Counted from the stretch's first letter, positions 26,550 to 35,568 are shown. The stretch: DNA of 64,000 bases from Mesobacillus subterraneus (GCF_003937825.1 NZ_RSFW01000027.1:1-64000); one strand, 5' to 3'. The notes: generated from the letters alone by a model not told the origin. Translations and numbers: made by a program.

Positions 26550-27755
26550 TTAATTAACATGATTGAAGATGTCGAACATCGGGATCATGATCGAGGTAAC
26601 GATGGTGCCGACGAGGCCGGCGAGGATGACAATCATGATTGGTTCGATCAATGATTTTAACTGGTCCGTGCTTGTTTCGACTTCTTTTTCATAGAAATCT
26701 GCCACCTTGCCGAGCATGGCATCAAGTGAGCCTGTTTCTTCCCCGATTGCAATCATCTGGGTAACAAGCGGCGGGAATGCCCAATGAGCTTTCATTGGAC
26801 CAGTCATTGACTGTCCTACCTCGAGCGCATCACGCGATTCACGAACGACTCTCCCAACAACTTCGTTCTCCACTACATTCTCGACAATGGAAAGTGCCTG
26901 TAGAATCGGGACAGAGCTGGAAAAAAGGGAGCTCAGCGTTCTTGTCATCCTTGCAAGCACTGCTTTTTGCATCATTTTGCCGAAGATCGGCATCCTTAAA
27001 AGCGCATAATCAAGATAATATTTTGTCTGTTTGTTCTTCTTCATTGATGCGAGGCCAACTGCCATTGCCAGCATTAATAACAGGATGAGCCACCAGTATG
27101 TTTGCATGAACTCGCTTGAAGCCAGGACAAACTTAGTAATTGCCGGCAGTTCCCCGCCGAAGTCCTCAAACATGCTCACAAATGTTGGGACTATCGATAC
27201 TAATAAAAAGATGACCACTAGAATTGCGAGCATTGCGATGACGGCAGGATAACTAATTGCCGCGATGACCTTTTGGCGGGTGTTATGCTGTTTCTCATAG
27301 TGTTCAGCTAACCGTTCCAGGGTCTCATCCATGTTTCCGCCTGCTTCTCCTGCCTTCACCATATTGATGTACATGGAAGAAAAGATTTTGCTATGTTTGG
27401 AGGATGCTTCCGATAACTGGACCCCTTCGCGAAGTTCCGCTTCAATTGCCTGCAAGGCCTTCTTCAACGGCTTGCTGTCTGTTTGTTTAGCTAAAATTTT
27501 AGTGGATTCCACTACTGAGACCCCTGCTTTTAACAGAGTAGCGGATTGTCTCAGGTATATGACCAGATGCTGGAGCTTAACAGGATTCCCAATTGTAATG
27601 TCTTTCGTAAGCCATGTTTCTGGCACTTCGATGATCTCTGTCGTCCTGATTCCTTCTTCACGAAGTTTTTCCAATGCTTCACGTTTGGAGCCGGCTGTAA
27701 TGGTTCCTGAACGTTTTTTTGTCCGGTCTCGGCCGGAATATTTGAATCGAGCCAT
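26550..27755 (-). CDS. pilC: Type IV pilus platform protein PilC (GspF family)
   Basis: Polytopic inner-membrane platform. Two GspF repeats are visible: residues about 65 to 190 with LRQSATLLKAGVSVVES and AGEAGGNMDETLERLAEHYE, and about 265 to 395 with LARMTRTLSSLFSSSVPILQ and GEETGSLDAMLGKVADFYE. Each ends with membrane segments. The start MARFKYSG at 27755 lies one nucleotide after the pilT stop (27757), with no strong site of its own, which implies translational coupling; in-frame extension upstream lies inside pilT. It has 401 residues. Confidence 0.95.
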   Translation of the reverse strand: MARFKYSGRDRTKKRSGTITAGSKREALEKLREEGIRTTEIIEVPETWLTKDITIGNPVKLQHLVIYLRQSATLLKAGVSVVESTKILAKQTDSKPLKKALQAIEAELREGVQLSEASSKHSKIFSSMYINMVKAGEAGGNMDETLERLAEHYEKQHNTRQKVIAAISYPAVIAMLAILVVIFLLVSIVPTFVSMFEDFGGELPAITKFVLASSEFMQTYWWLILLLMLAMAVGLASMKKNKQTKYYLDYALLRMPIFGKMMQKAVLARMTRTLSSLFSSSVPILQALSIVENVVENEVVGRVVRESRDALEVGQSMTGPMKAHWAFPPLVTQMIAIGEETGSLDAMLGKVADFYEKEVETSTDQLKSLIEPIMIVILAGLVGTIVTSIMIPMFDIFNHVN

Positions 27756-27756
27756 T

Positions 27757-28797
27757 TTACACCATCTTCTCCAGCAAATATGGTTCAGCAGCTTCCCTCG
27801 AAATGATTCCTCTCTGGACCAGCTCCTTAATATCCATTTCCAGCGTGTGCATACCATGAATTCTCGAAGTCTGCATAATACTGATAATTTGATGGATTTT
27901 TTCATTTCTAATCAAGTTGGCAACGGCAGGATTATTGATTAAAATTTCCGTTGCACTTCTGCGGCCTTTTTTATCCACCGTGGGAAAAAGCCGTTGGGAT
28001 AGGACTGAAACAAGTACAGAAGCGAGCTGAATCCGAATCTGCGCCTGCTGGCCTGGTGGGAAAACATCTATTATTCTATTTATTGTCGCAGGTGCGCTTG
28101 ATGTATGAAGTGTTCCAAGAACAAGATGCCCCGTTTCTGCTGCCGTGATTGCGGTCTGGATCGTGTCCAGATCCCGCAGCTCCCCGACAAGGATGACATC
28201 CGGATCCTGCCTGAGAGCTGCGCGCAATCCATTCGAGAAATTATTGGTGTCCAACCCGATCTCACGCTGATCGATAATGCTGTTTCCATGCTTATGCAAA
28301 TACTCGATTGGGTCCTCCAGTGTGACAATATGCTTTCTCATTGTATTATTCATATACTGAATCACTGATGCCAGGGTCGTTGATTTCCCGCTTCCAGTCG
28401 GTCCAGTCACAAGGACGAGACCCTGAGGTTTTTCGGCGATTTTTTTCAAGATATCCGGCAATCCAAGCTCCTCTAGTGAGGGAATCCTTGTAGGAACAAT
28501 CCGAATTGCCAGGGATACACATCCTCTTTGATGGTATGCGTTCACCCTGAAACGGGATATCCCTGGAATGCCGTACGAGAAGTCCAGTTCTCCGTTTGAT
28601 TTGAACACGTCCCAGGATTTTTCCGGCACGATGGCCTTTGCCATGCCTTCTACTTCAACCGGTGTGATGGAATCCGTCCCGCATTTTTTCAATTCCCCAT
28701 TGATCCTCATAACTGGCGGAACCCCAACAGATATATGTATATCTGAAGCCTTAAGCTCGAAGCCAGACCTCAGCAAATCCTCAATTTTCTCTTTCAT
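27757..28797 (-). CDS. pilT: Twitching motility retraction ATPase PilT
   Basis: Hexameric ATPase that depolymerises the pilus. Walker A is GPTGSGKSTTLA, the Asp box and Walker B (LVGELRDLDTI) and the His box (TGHLVLGTLHTSSA) are intact, and the PilT-type C-terminal motif appears as AVANLIRNEKIHQI. The start is ATG behind GGGGAG. It has 346 residues. Together with pilB it suggests a retractile pilus rather than the pseudopilus of ComG, which lacks PilT. Confidence 0.95.
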   Translation of the reverse strand: MKEKIEDLLRSGFELKASDIHISVGVPPVMRINGELKKCGTDSITPVEVEGMAKAIVPEKSWDVFKSNGELDFSYGIPGISRFRVNAYHQRGCVSLAIRIVPTRIPSLEELGLPDILKKIAEKPQGLVLVTGPTGSGKSTTLASVIQYMNNTMRKHIVTLEDPIEYLHKHGNSIIDQREIGLDTNNFSNGLRAALRQDPDVILVGELRDLDTIQTAITAAETGHLVLGTLHTSSAPATINRIIDVFPPGQQAQIRIQLASVLVSVLSQRLFPTVDKKGRRSATEILINNPAVANLIRNEKIHQIISIMQTSRIHGMHTLEMDIKELVQRGIISREAAEPYLLEKMV

Positions 28798-28810
28798 GCT
28801 AACTCCCCGC

Positions 28811-30475
28811 TTATTCTGTTATGGCAACTCTTAAAACTTCTTCAGTTGTGGTGAGTCCCTGCTTAACTTTAAGCAAACCGTCGTCAATCAGGAAAATCGT
28901 TTTATTTCTTATAGCAATCTCCCTTAAAACTGTTACAGGCTCTTCATTCATGATCGCGGTTCGGAGTTCATTGTCTACCGGTAATACTTCATGGATCGCC
29001 AACCGCCCTCTGTAGCCAGTCATATTGCAGGATGAACAGCCCCTTCCCTTCCAGACAGTTTCAATTGAGAGGCCTCTTTTAGAAAAGATATCAATTTCGC
29101 GTTTTGAAGGGACCTTTGCCTCTGCGCAGTCACGGCATACTTTCCGTACTAGCCTTTGGGCAACCACTCCGCTTAAAGAAGAGGCCACCAGGAATGGCTC
29201 AACGCCCATATCAAGCAGTCTTGTTACAGAGCTAAGGGCATCATTCGTATGCATAGTACTGAGAACGAGGTGTCCTGTCAGAGAGGCCCTTACGGCAACC
29301 TCAACCGTCTCTTTATCACGAATCTCCCCAACCATAATGATGTTTGGGTCCTGCCTGAGGATGGACCGCAGGCCAGCCGCAAAGGTCATACCTACATTAG
29401 GATTAACCTGAATTTGATTTATTCCTTCAATTTGATATTCAACCGGGTCCTCAATCGTAATGATGTTAACCTCTTCACTATTTAGTTTGTTCAGTGCGGC
29501 ATACAAAGTAGATGATTTACCTGAACCGGTTGGACCAGTAATGAGGACGATTCCATTCGGTTTAGCAATCATGCTTGTAAAACAATCCAGGTTTGGTTTG
29601 TTAAAACCCAATTTTTCGATATCATTCAATGTACTGCCCATATCAAGGATTCGCATGACCACCTTTTCACCAAAAACGGTTGGCAGCGTAGAGACTCGGA
29701 GGTCAATTGGATGGAAATCAAGATTTACCTTGATTCTGCCGTCCTGCGGAATCCGATTTTCCGTTATATCCAGGTTCGCCATAATTTTAATTCTGGCAAT
29801 CAGCACACTTTGCATATGTTTAGGCAGAACCCGTTCCACACGGAGAATGCCGTCGATCCGGTAGCGAATGATGACCTTTGTTTCCTGTGGATCTATATGG
29901 ATGTCACTCGCCTTGTTGGCAGACGCATTGGATAATAATTGATTCACCAGCCTAATAATGGGAGAATCTGCTTCAGTCAAGTTATCTTCCTGGATCGTTT
30001 CCAATACAGGATTATGAATGCCTATTAAATCTTCAAAGCCTTCATTGTTGTCGTAATATTTGTTGATTGCCCGGATAATATCATCCTTGGTTGCAATTGC
30101 TGTTTCAATATGGAAGCCAGTTGACAGCCTGAGATCATCGACAGTGAAAAAATCCATCGGGTCTGCCATTGCAACGAATAACTTTTCCCCTTCTTTTTTC
30201 AACGGAATGACCAGGTTGCGTTTCGCAGTCTCCTTCGGTATGAGGTTAAATAGCTTTGTATCAAAAGGATAACGATATAAACTGATATGAGGGATTCCAA
30301 GCTGGAATTCCAGAACTTCAATCAGCTGCTGCTCCGTTATAAGCCCTCTTTGCAGTAGTGCATCACCAAGCTTTTGGCCACCGGCTTTCTCGGCCAAAGT
30401 TGCTTGGAGCTGTTCTTCTGTCAGCAGACCTGTTTCAACTAATAAGTCGCCAAGTCTCTTTCTCATTTGTCTCAT
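28811..30475 (-). CDS. pilB: Type IV pilus extension ATPase PilB with MshEN-like N-domain
   Basis: GspE/PilB motor for pilus extension. The N-terminal 150 residues contain two consecutive motifs of MshEN type (KRLGDLLVETGLLTEEQL, then QKLGDALLQRGLITEQQL), a fold known in some PilB proteins to bind c-di-GMP. The motor has Walker A GPTGSGKSSTLY, Walker B MVGEIRDKETVE and a zinc tetracysteine (CRDC...CSSC). The C-terminus is complete. ATG at 30475 is preferred to the adjoining GTG at 30478 by distance to GGAAGTGAG. It has 554 residues. It lies 13 nt before pilT. Confidence 0.95.
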   Translation of the reverse strand: MRQMRKRLGDLLVETGLLTEEQLQATLAEKAGGQKLGDALLQRGLITEQQLIEVLEFQLGIPHISLYRYPFDTKLFNLIPKETAKRNLVIPLKKEGEKLFVAMADPMDFFTVDDLRLSTGFHIETAIATKDDIIRAINKYYDNNEGFEDLIGIHNPVLETIQEDNLTEADSPIIRLVNQLLSNASANKASDIHIDPQETKVIIRYRIDGILRVERVLPKHMQSVLIARIKIMANLDITENRIPQDGRIKVNLDFHPIDLRVSTLPTVFGEKVVMRILDMGSTLNDIEKLGFNKPNLDCFTSMIAKPNGIVLITGPTGSGKSSTLYAALNKLNSEEVNIITIEDPVEYQIEGINQIQVNPNVGMTFAAGLRSILRQDPNIIMVGEIRDKETVEVAVRASLTGHLVLSTMHTNDALSSVTRLLDMGVEPFLVASSLSGVVAQRLVRKVCRDCAEAKVPSKREIDIFSKRGLSIETVWKGRGCSSCNMTGYRGRLAIHEVLPVDNELRTAIMNEEPVTVLREIAIRNKTIFLIDDGLLKVKQGLTTTEEVLRVAITE

Positions 30476-30497
30476 CACTACTCACTTCCAGCTTGGC

Positions 30498-31823
30498 TTA
30501 TTTGGGTTCTTCATTTGGTTTACCATAAAGACCGCCATCATCCTCTTGACCCGCTTCTTCTTCGGGTCCATTACCATCCTTGACAGGTGGAGCAGCATCG
30601 TTTTGGCTGTTCTGTGAATCAGATGGTTCTTCACCTGCTCCCGGTAAATCAACGGTACCATCTCCCTCAGACCCGCCGGTTGTTTTTTGGACAACTGCCA
30701 TTAATGGGTGAACCTCCACCCGGTGGACTGGTGGATAAAAATCCTCTGACAATAATTCTGTCTTTAGGAGTTCTCCTTTATCGTTGCGGGTCTCACGAAT
30801 TACCTTCACTATCGAACCTGGTGATCCTTCTACTTCTACTGATTTTTCCCCAGATTCTTGTAATGGTGAATATTGCTTAATGGTTCTTGGCTTAAACTCT
30901 TGCTTGCCATCAGTATGGATACTGTATTGGTATAACAACGGTGCTCCCTTGAGCACAACCACTAATTCTGTTTCATTAAAGTTGAATTCAAATGTATATG
31001 GAGTTGTATTGGGATTTATGAAAACAAGATCCAAATTCCTGTTAAAACGGACTTTTGCTTCGAAGCCGGGCTCTGCATAAGTCGGCAGCTGCGAGCTGAT
31101 ATGTCTTTCAGAAATGATGAAATTTGTAGGCAGAACCGACTGATAGATCGCAGAAGCAATTTTGTTATATGTAAGGTCGGAAAACTGGTCAACTTTCATT
31201 TCTTCAACGAAAGCTCCCAGTGAAAATGGCTTTTCCGGTGCCAGCTCGATAGACGGAACCGATTTAACAAAAGCCAGGATCTCCTCGTTTTCGTCTTCCA
31301 GTCGAACGACGGCTGAAGAAATTTTAATCCTCTCTTCTTCAGGAAGATAGGAATTCAGATTAATGGAGATCTTTTCATCTAAACGGCTTATCGCAGCAGC
31401 TAAATCTCGTTCCAGTTCGGCATGATTCAATCGGTCCATTATTGTCTCAGGTAAAACTTTATCCAAGTTATCTACAGCTATCCGAAGATCATTTTTTTGA
31501 CCGTCAATCGCTGATTTTATGGTTTCTTCCGTCAGAAAGGTGAGGTTTGCTGCTGCACTTGCTAGATAACTTTGCTCTTTATAATTCAGTTCTATCTCCG
31601 CTTTTGCAGCCCATTCACTCCATTGTGTCTCCAGCAATACCCTTGCTTCATCCTTAGTTTTGTTGGAGACATTTGTGCCTCCAATATAGGTCATGTCAGA
31701 ATACCCAACAGCATCCGCAGCCTGGGAGCCTTTTGCCGAAGCGCCAAAATAGGTGAGACTATAGATAAACAATGAAAACGCCAGGACAATGAGCGATATT
31801 TTTAAGATTTTGTGCATTTGCAC
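30498..31823 (-). CDS. VanW family protein with C-terminal G5-like domain
   Basis: Exported protein of unknown function, first gene of the minus-strand pil operon. An N-terminal membrane anchor (ILKISLIVLAFSLFIYSLTYF), an alpha-helical middle with a repeated Leu/Glu pattern (about 50 to 220), and a VanW core (about 235 to 320, NFIISERHISSQLPTYAEPG, YTFEFNFNETELVVVLKG) are followed by a G5-like domain (about 335 to 390, VEVEGSPGSIVKVIRETRND). The tail is a low-complexity Gly/Glu/Pro/Asp segment. It has 441 residues and begins at GTG. VanW/G5 proteins are wall-associated, so a role in passing the pilus through the wall is conceivable, but inferred only from position 20 nt before pilB. Confidence 0.8.
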   Translation of the reverse strand: MQMHKILKISLIVLAFSLFIYSLTYFGASAKGSQAADAVGYSDMTYIGGTNVSNKTKDEARVLLETQWSEWAAKAEIELNYKEQSYLASAAANLTFLTEETIKSAIDGQKNDLRIAVDNLDKVLPETIMDRLNHAELERDLAAAISRLDEKISINLNSYLPEEERIKISSAVVRLEDENEEILAFVKSVPSIELAPEKPFSLGAFVEEMKVDQFSDLTYNKIASAIYQSVLPTNFIISERHISSQLPTYAEPGFEAKVRFNRNLDLVFINPNTTPYTFEFNFNETELVVVLKGAPLLYQYSIHTDGKQEFKPRTIKQYSPLQESGEKSVEVEGSPGSIVKVIRETRNDKGELLKTELLSEDFYPPVHRVEVHPLMAVVQKTTGGSEGDGTVDLPGAGEEPSDSQNSQNDAAPPVKDGNGPEEEAGQEDDGGLYGKPNEEPK

Positions 31824-31983
31824 TCTAACCCCTCCCGGAGATAAAATTATTGATTGTTTAAGATTGCAGGATGTTTATGCTACCTCTTTCATCCGCTAAA
31901 TTTTTACATCATTTTTCGATAATTTTTCTCTACTCTATCAGACTATTTACTTATAAAATGACAAATTCCACTCTTTTATATTG

Positions 31984-31989
31984 TATAAT
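31984..31989 (+). promoter_or_regulatory. Candidate -10 box of the minor prepilin genes
   Basis: TATAAT in the A/T-rich divergent gap, 37 nt before the GTG of the first minor prepilin. No clear TTGACA-like -35 is present at 17 bp. The position suits a promoter facing away from the pil operon. Confidence 0.4.
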
Positions 31990-32025
31990 AAAACCAAAAG
32001 ATTTAATAGATTAAGGAGGAAAGTC

Positions 32026-32439
32026 GTGGGTAAAAAGTTGTATAATCAGAAAGGTTTGACTTTGCTGGAAGTTTTGCTGTCAATCGTGCTGCTTGTCATC
32101 GTGCTTACTTCTTTTGCAGGATTTTTCTCACAATCTGCCTTATTTGTGAATAAAAATGAAGATAAAATAAATACAACCCAAACAGCACAACAGATGGTAA
32201 ATTTAATAGAACTAAAGCTTACTAGAAATATCCTGGTCAATAATGGTTGTGCCAGCCTTCCATGTTCACTAAATCAGAATGAACTATCAATGCTTTTGGA
32301 CAATCCTATAGATACTTCACTTAGAATATCGGCTGATTTTACAAATAGTGTCGAGGGATTAATCCGCGTAAAAGTGTCTGTAGAGAACTTGGACAACCCT
32401 GAAAGCTCATCAAAAACTTTTACATACATAAGAAGGTGA
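32026..32439 (+). CDS. Minor prepilin, PilV/GspI-like
   Basis: Type IV minor prepilin. The GTG at 32026 follows AAGGAGG; the frame is open a further 15 codons upstream without a site. Leader GKKLYNQKG, cleavage after Gly, then LTLLEVLLSIVLLVIVLTSF with Glu at +5. The globular part is about 100 residues and holds one pair of closely spaced cysteines (NNGCASLPCSL). First of three consecutive minor prepilins divergent from the pil operon. The codon use looks A/T-richer than neighbours. Confidence 0.85.
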   Translation: MGKKLYNQKGLTLLEVLLSIVLLVIVLTSFAGFFSQSALFVNKNEDKINTTQTAQQMVNLIELKLTRNILVNNGCASLPCSLNQNELSMLLDNPIDTSLRISADFTNSVEGLIRVKVSVENLDNPESSSKTFTYIRR

Positions 32440-32443
32440 GAAG

Positions 32444-32875
32444 ATGAAAGACGAACGTGGACTGACATTATATGAACTCCTTGCGGCCATTTCCATCCTT
32501 TTTATCGCTTCGGCCCTCATTTATGGGGTATTCTTCGGATTCAATAAAAACTATAACCAAATTTCAACTAAAAACAGCATGGACCAGAATGCTAACCTGA
32601 TCATTGCAACAATCAAACGGCATCACTTAAAGTACGATGAATATCAGATCACATACAATGCCGCTGAGCAAATCGCTCACATCCAAGTAAATGGTACCGA
32701 AGCTATTCTTGGTGATGCCAATTATGAATTACAAATCAAAGCAGGCTATCCAGAACCAGAGACTTTCACAGGAGCAAAAGTAATAAAATCCAAGTACCCT
32801 TTATCCATCTCGATCACCCTGAAGGATAAAAGGGGCCAAACATATGAAACGGAAACCATGATCAAAAGATATTAG
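32444..32875 (+). CDS. Minor prepilin, PilW/GspJ-like
   Basis: Short leader MKDERG, cleavage after Gly, then LTLYELLAAISILFIASALI with Glu at +5. The 143-residue product has a long helix and a beta-strand rich end (YPLSISITLKDKRGQTYETE). It lies 4 nt after the preceding minor prepilin and 12 nt before the next, so the three form one transcription unit. Class by order and size only. Confidence 0.82.
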   Translation: MKDERGLTLYELLAAISILFIASALIYGVFFGFNKNYNQISTKNSMDQNANLIIATIKRHHLKYDEYQITYNAAEQIAHIQVNGTEAILGDANYELQIKAGYPEPETFTGAKVIKSKYPLSISITLKDKRGQTYETETMIKRY

Positions 32876-32887
32876 GAGGGAATCGTG

Positions 32888-33817
32888 ATGGTGAAAAATG
32901 AAAAAGGCTATGCGCTTGTCCTGGTTTTGCTGATCATCACGATCACCTTTACCTTTGCCTTGTCCCTCAGCGGTATGGCCCTGTCAGCCAGAAAACAATT
33001 CAATAAGACCGATGAAGTAAATAGGGCAACGGACCTTGCGGAGATGGGGGTTGCACATTACGAAGCATTGTTAGCAAATATCGTTAAGAATTCGAATATT
33101 AAAGCAGATGAGGCAGTAGAAGAAGCGACAAAAGGTATAAACAAAAATGGTAAAAAGAATAGGAATATACCTGTGTATGATGATTACTTTTTCGATTTTT
33201 TGAAAAAGAACCTTGAGGCAAATAGAAATCTCTCTAATGTTGTAGAAAATCCCAATTCATATGCTGTTACCCTTAACTCTTATACATTACCACTCGATAA
33301 AAAAATCATCGTGGAATTTACTAGTGTGGGACGGATAGAAAAAGAGTCCAAGACTCTTTCTGGCACGGTGACCATTACCAAAAACTCTCTGACAAGACAT
33401 GGTGAAGATGCACCGTTGAAAAGCAGCTTTGCCATCAATGAGAATAATTCAATCGAAATGATTGGAAATTATCCGCCTAAGTTATATAAAGAATCTACTT
33501 ATTTTGAAAGAAGCATAGACCTAAGAGGTAAAAACAGTCTTACTGTAACCGGAGATGCCTTTTTTAAGGATAAGGTAAGCTTAAAAGGTACCGATACCAT
33601 CGTGGTTCATGGGGACGCAATCTTTTCATCTCGATTGGATAATCCATCTCTTAATGGCAACTCTACATTTTGTGTTTACGGGAATACTTATTACACCGAA
33701 AACGACAAACTAGTAGAGTATAATCCGTTTCCATCCGGTAACTCAAAAAGTTGTCCAAGCCCGCTTGATGAAGAATGGTTCATTAACCCTGAAAAAGGAA
33801 TTGAAGTCAAATATTAA
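32888..33817 (+). CDS. Minor prepilin, PilX/GspK-like, with beta-repeat C-terminus
   Basis: Leader MVKNEKG, then YALVLVLLIITITFTFALSL. The +5 position is Leu rather than Glu, a feature of the tip pseudopilin GspK. The long helix runs to about residue 50 (SARKQFNKTDEVNRATDLAE). The last third has a repeated pattern resembling a short beta-helix (SLTVTGDAFF, TIVVHGDAIF, TFCVYGNTYY) with two cysteines at the end. The ATG at 32888 has 7-nt spacing to AGGAGGG. It has 309 residues. It ends just before a bidirectional terminator. Confidence 0.78.
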   Translation: MVKNEKGYALVLVLLIITITFTFALSLSGMALSARKQFNKTDEVNRATDLAEMGVAHYEALLANIVKNSNIKADEAVEEATKGINKNGKKNRNIPVYDDYFFDFLKKNLEANRNLSNVVENPNSYAVTLNSYTLPLDKKIIVEFTSVGRIEKESKTLSGTVTITKNSLTRHGEDAPLKSSFAINENNSIEMIGNYPPKLYKESTYFERSIDLRGKNSLTVTGDAFFKDKVSLKGTDTIVVHGDAIFSSRLDNPSLNGNSTFCVYGNTYYTENDKLVEYNPFPSGNSKSCPSPLDEEWFINPEKGIEVKY

Positions 33818-33818
33818 T

Positions 33819-33850
33819 AAAATGGCTGGCCCAACCGGGCCAGCCATTTT
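33819..33850. terminator. Bidirectional terminator between minor prepilins and diguanylate cyclase
   Basis: A 14-bp stem (AAAATGGCTGGCCC paired with GGGCCAGCCATTTT) with a 4-nt loop and A/T runs both sides, shared by convergent genes. Confidence 0.93.
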
Positions 33851-35568
33851 TATTTCACATATTCAGCGACCCTGTTCCGGCCTGCTCGCTTAGCGCCGAC
33901 GTATAACGCCCGGTCGGCATGCCTGATCAAAGCGAGGGAGTCATCTGCGTCCTGTGGCGCGGTTGCCACACCGATGGAAACTGTAATGTTAACCTTCAAC
34001 AGTTTTCCTTCGTCATCCATTGCCTGCAGCAATGTGAATGGTTCGTTTGCGATGAGGAGCCTGATCTGCTCGGCAAGTTGAAGGGCATTGCCTTTCCTCA
34101 TATCCGGCAGGAGAATGACGAATTCTTCTCCACCGTAACGGGCCACTGTTCCAATCTGGTCAATCCGATTATTCAAGCGTACGGCCAGCTCGCATAAAAT
34201 CTCATTCCCGCTTTGATGGCCATATGTATCGTTTACTGACTTGAAATGGTCAATATCGAGCAGAATCAAGGACATCAAGTCTCTCTCGCCTTTTTGTAAT
34301 TTCTCAAATTCCGTAGTCAGCATGTTTTCAAAATAACGGTAATTAAATAGTCCAGTCAGTGCACAACGCTCACTGTTTTCCTTTGTTTTTTCATGGTGCC
34401 TTGCATTCTCGACAGCCACTGCAAAATGGGAGCACAGAATATCGACAATCATTAGCTGTGACTTTTCAAATGCCCTTTTTTTATTTGCAGCAAGGACCAG
34501 TACACCCGTTACCTGGTTGTGCCGGACGATCGGAACGCTCAGAATGCTCTCCACTCTTGGAGGCATATAGCCGGAATTGATATGTTTCCACTCTTTTTTG
34601 GAATGGAAGAGTACAGGCTTTTTCTCTGCCCAAACCAGTCCGCTGATCCCTTCCCCTTTATTCAGGGGTGCTGAGACAGGCTCCAACATTTCCCCATATT
34701 CAATCTTATGGATCAATCGCAATTCCTTCTCATCGACCACATCCATAATATAGGCATAATCTACAGGCAGCATCTCAATCAGCTTCTGGACAAAAAGGTC
34801 AAGCACTTCGTCCGCTTTCAGCCTTTCAGCCAGCTGGTGTCCGATTTCTGCGGCATTCTGTAAAAACTTGTTCACATTGTCGCTGGAATAATAGAGACTG
34901 AGAATGATAGAAAGGCTTGCAAATGGAATCCCTACAAACAGTAAGGAGATTGCACCCATTTCCCGGCTTAATTCATAAAGCACAAATCCAATTGGGAACG
35001 TAATCAAAGTGGTGACTGTCTCCCAAATAAAGTCCTTTCCGAAATACGGTGGTTTCAATTTAAATAAGAACGCCTGGATGAAAACGAGCAAGATGGTATT
35101 TATTCCGAAATTACTGACTCCATAAACAACCCCCAAAAGGATATAATATGGTTCATCCGCCAGGTGTTCACCATGTGTTCCGCCCAAAGCGTAAAATATT
35201 AAGCCGCTTGCCAGGGAAACAATAAAGAACATTAACGAGTTCAGTGGAAATTTATATGCATCTGCCTTAGGAATCCTTAGCCTGACCAACAGCGTCAACA
35301 CGGAAACCTGCATTAAAATCATCTCTATGAAGATACCATATTTTAAGAATACCGCCAGCGAAACCCACTGGATCAGGAAGATGGGTGTATTGTTGACAAC
35401 CAGTGGCATGGCGGCCACCACTGACATCAGAATGAGAAATGGAATAACATCCGATAGAGATATGTTGGACTCAGGTGGATAGACTTGAAAAGTCACCCAG
35501 ATGCCGACAGGAACGACCAATAGCCACGCAAACCAAATGGCTTTTTTTACGATTGGATTGTTATTCAT
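33850..35568 (-). CDS. Membrane-bound GAF-GGDEF diguanylate cyclase
   Basis: Predicted to make c-di-GMP. Residues 1 to about 225 hold some eight hydrophobic segments. A GAF domain follows (about 240 to 390, IMDVVDEKELRLIHKIEYGE, GISGLVWAEKKPVLFHSKKE), then a GGDEF domain with the active signature RYGGEEFVILLPD and LILLDIDHFKSVNDTYGHQ. At the place of the RxxD inhibitory site it reads DQIG, so product feedback by an I-site is probably absent. It has 572 residues and starts behind GAGGAGG. It is convergent with the minor prepilin genes and near a pilB that carries a candidate c-di-GMP domain. Confidence 0.9.
   Translation of the reverse strand: MNNNPIVKKAIWFAWLLVVPVGIWVTFQVYPPESNISLSDVIPFLILMSVVAAMPLVVNNTPIFLIQWVSLAVFLKYGIFIEMILMQVSVLTLLVRLRIPKADAYKFPLNSLMFFIVSLASGLIFYALGGTHGEHLADEPYYILLGVVYGVSNFGINTILLVFIQAFLFKLKPPYFGKDFIWETVTTLITFPIGFVLYELSREMGAISLLFVGIPFASLSIILSLYYSSDNVNKFLQNAAEIGHQLAERLKADEVLDLFVQKLIEMLPVDYAYIMDVVDEKELRLIHKIEYGEMLEPVSAPLNKGEGISGLVWAEKKPVLFHSKKEWKHINSGYMPPRVESILSVPIVRHNQVTGVLVLAANKKRAFEKSQLMIVDILCSHFAVAVENARHHEKTKENSERCALTGLFNYRYFENMLTTEFEKLQKGERDLMSLILLDIDHFKSVNDTYGHQSGNEILCELAVRLNNRIDQIGTVARYGGEEFVILLPDMRKGNALQLAEQIRLLIANEPFTLLQAMDDEGKLLKVNITVSIGVATAPQDADDSLALIRHADRALYVGAKRAGRNRVAEYVK

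Noticed and set aside
22611-33850. Pilus locus as a ComG competence operon
   Set aside because: It has PilT, PilM, PilN and PilO homologues and a PilB with an MshEN-like N-domain, none of which belong to comG operons; only the prepilin peptidase is shared.
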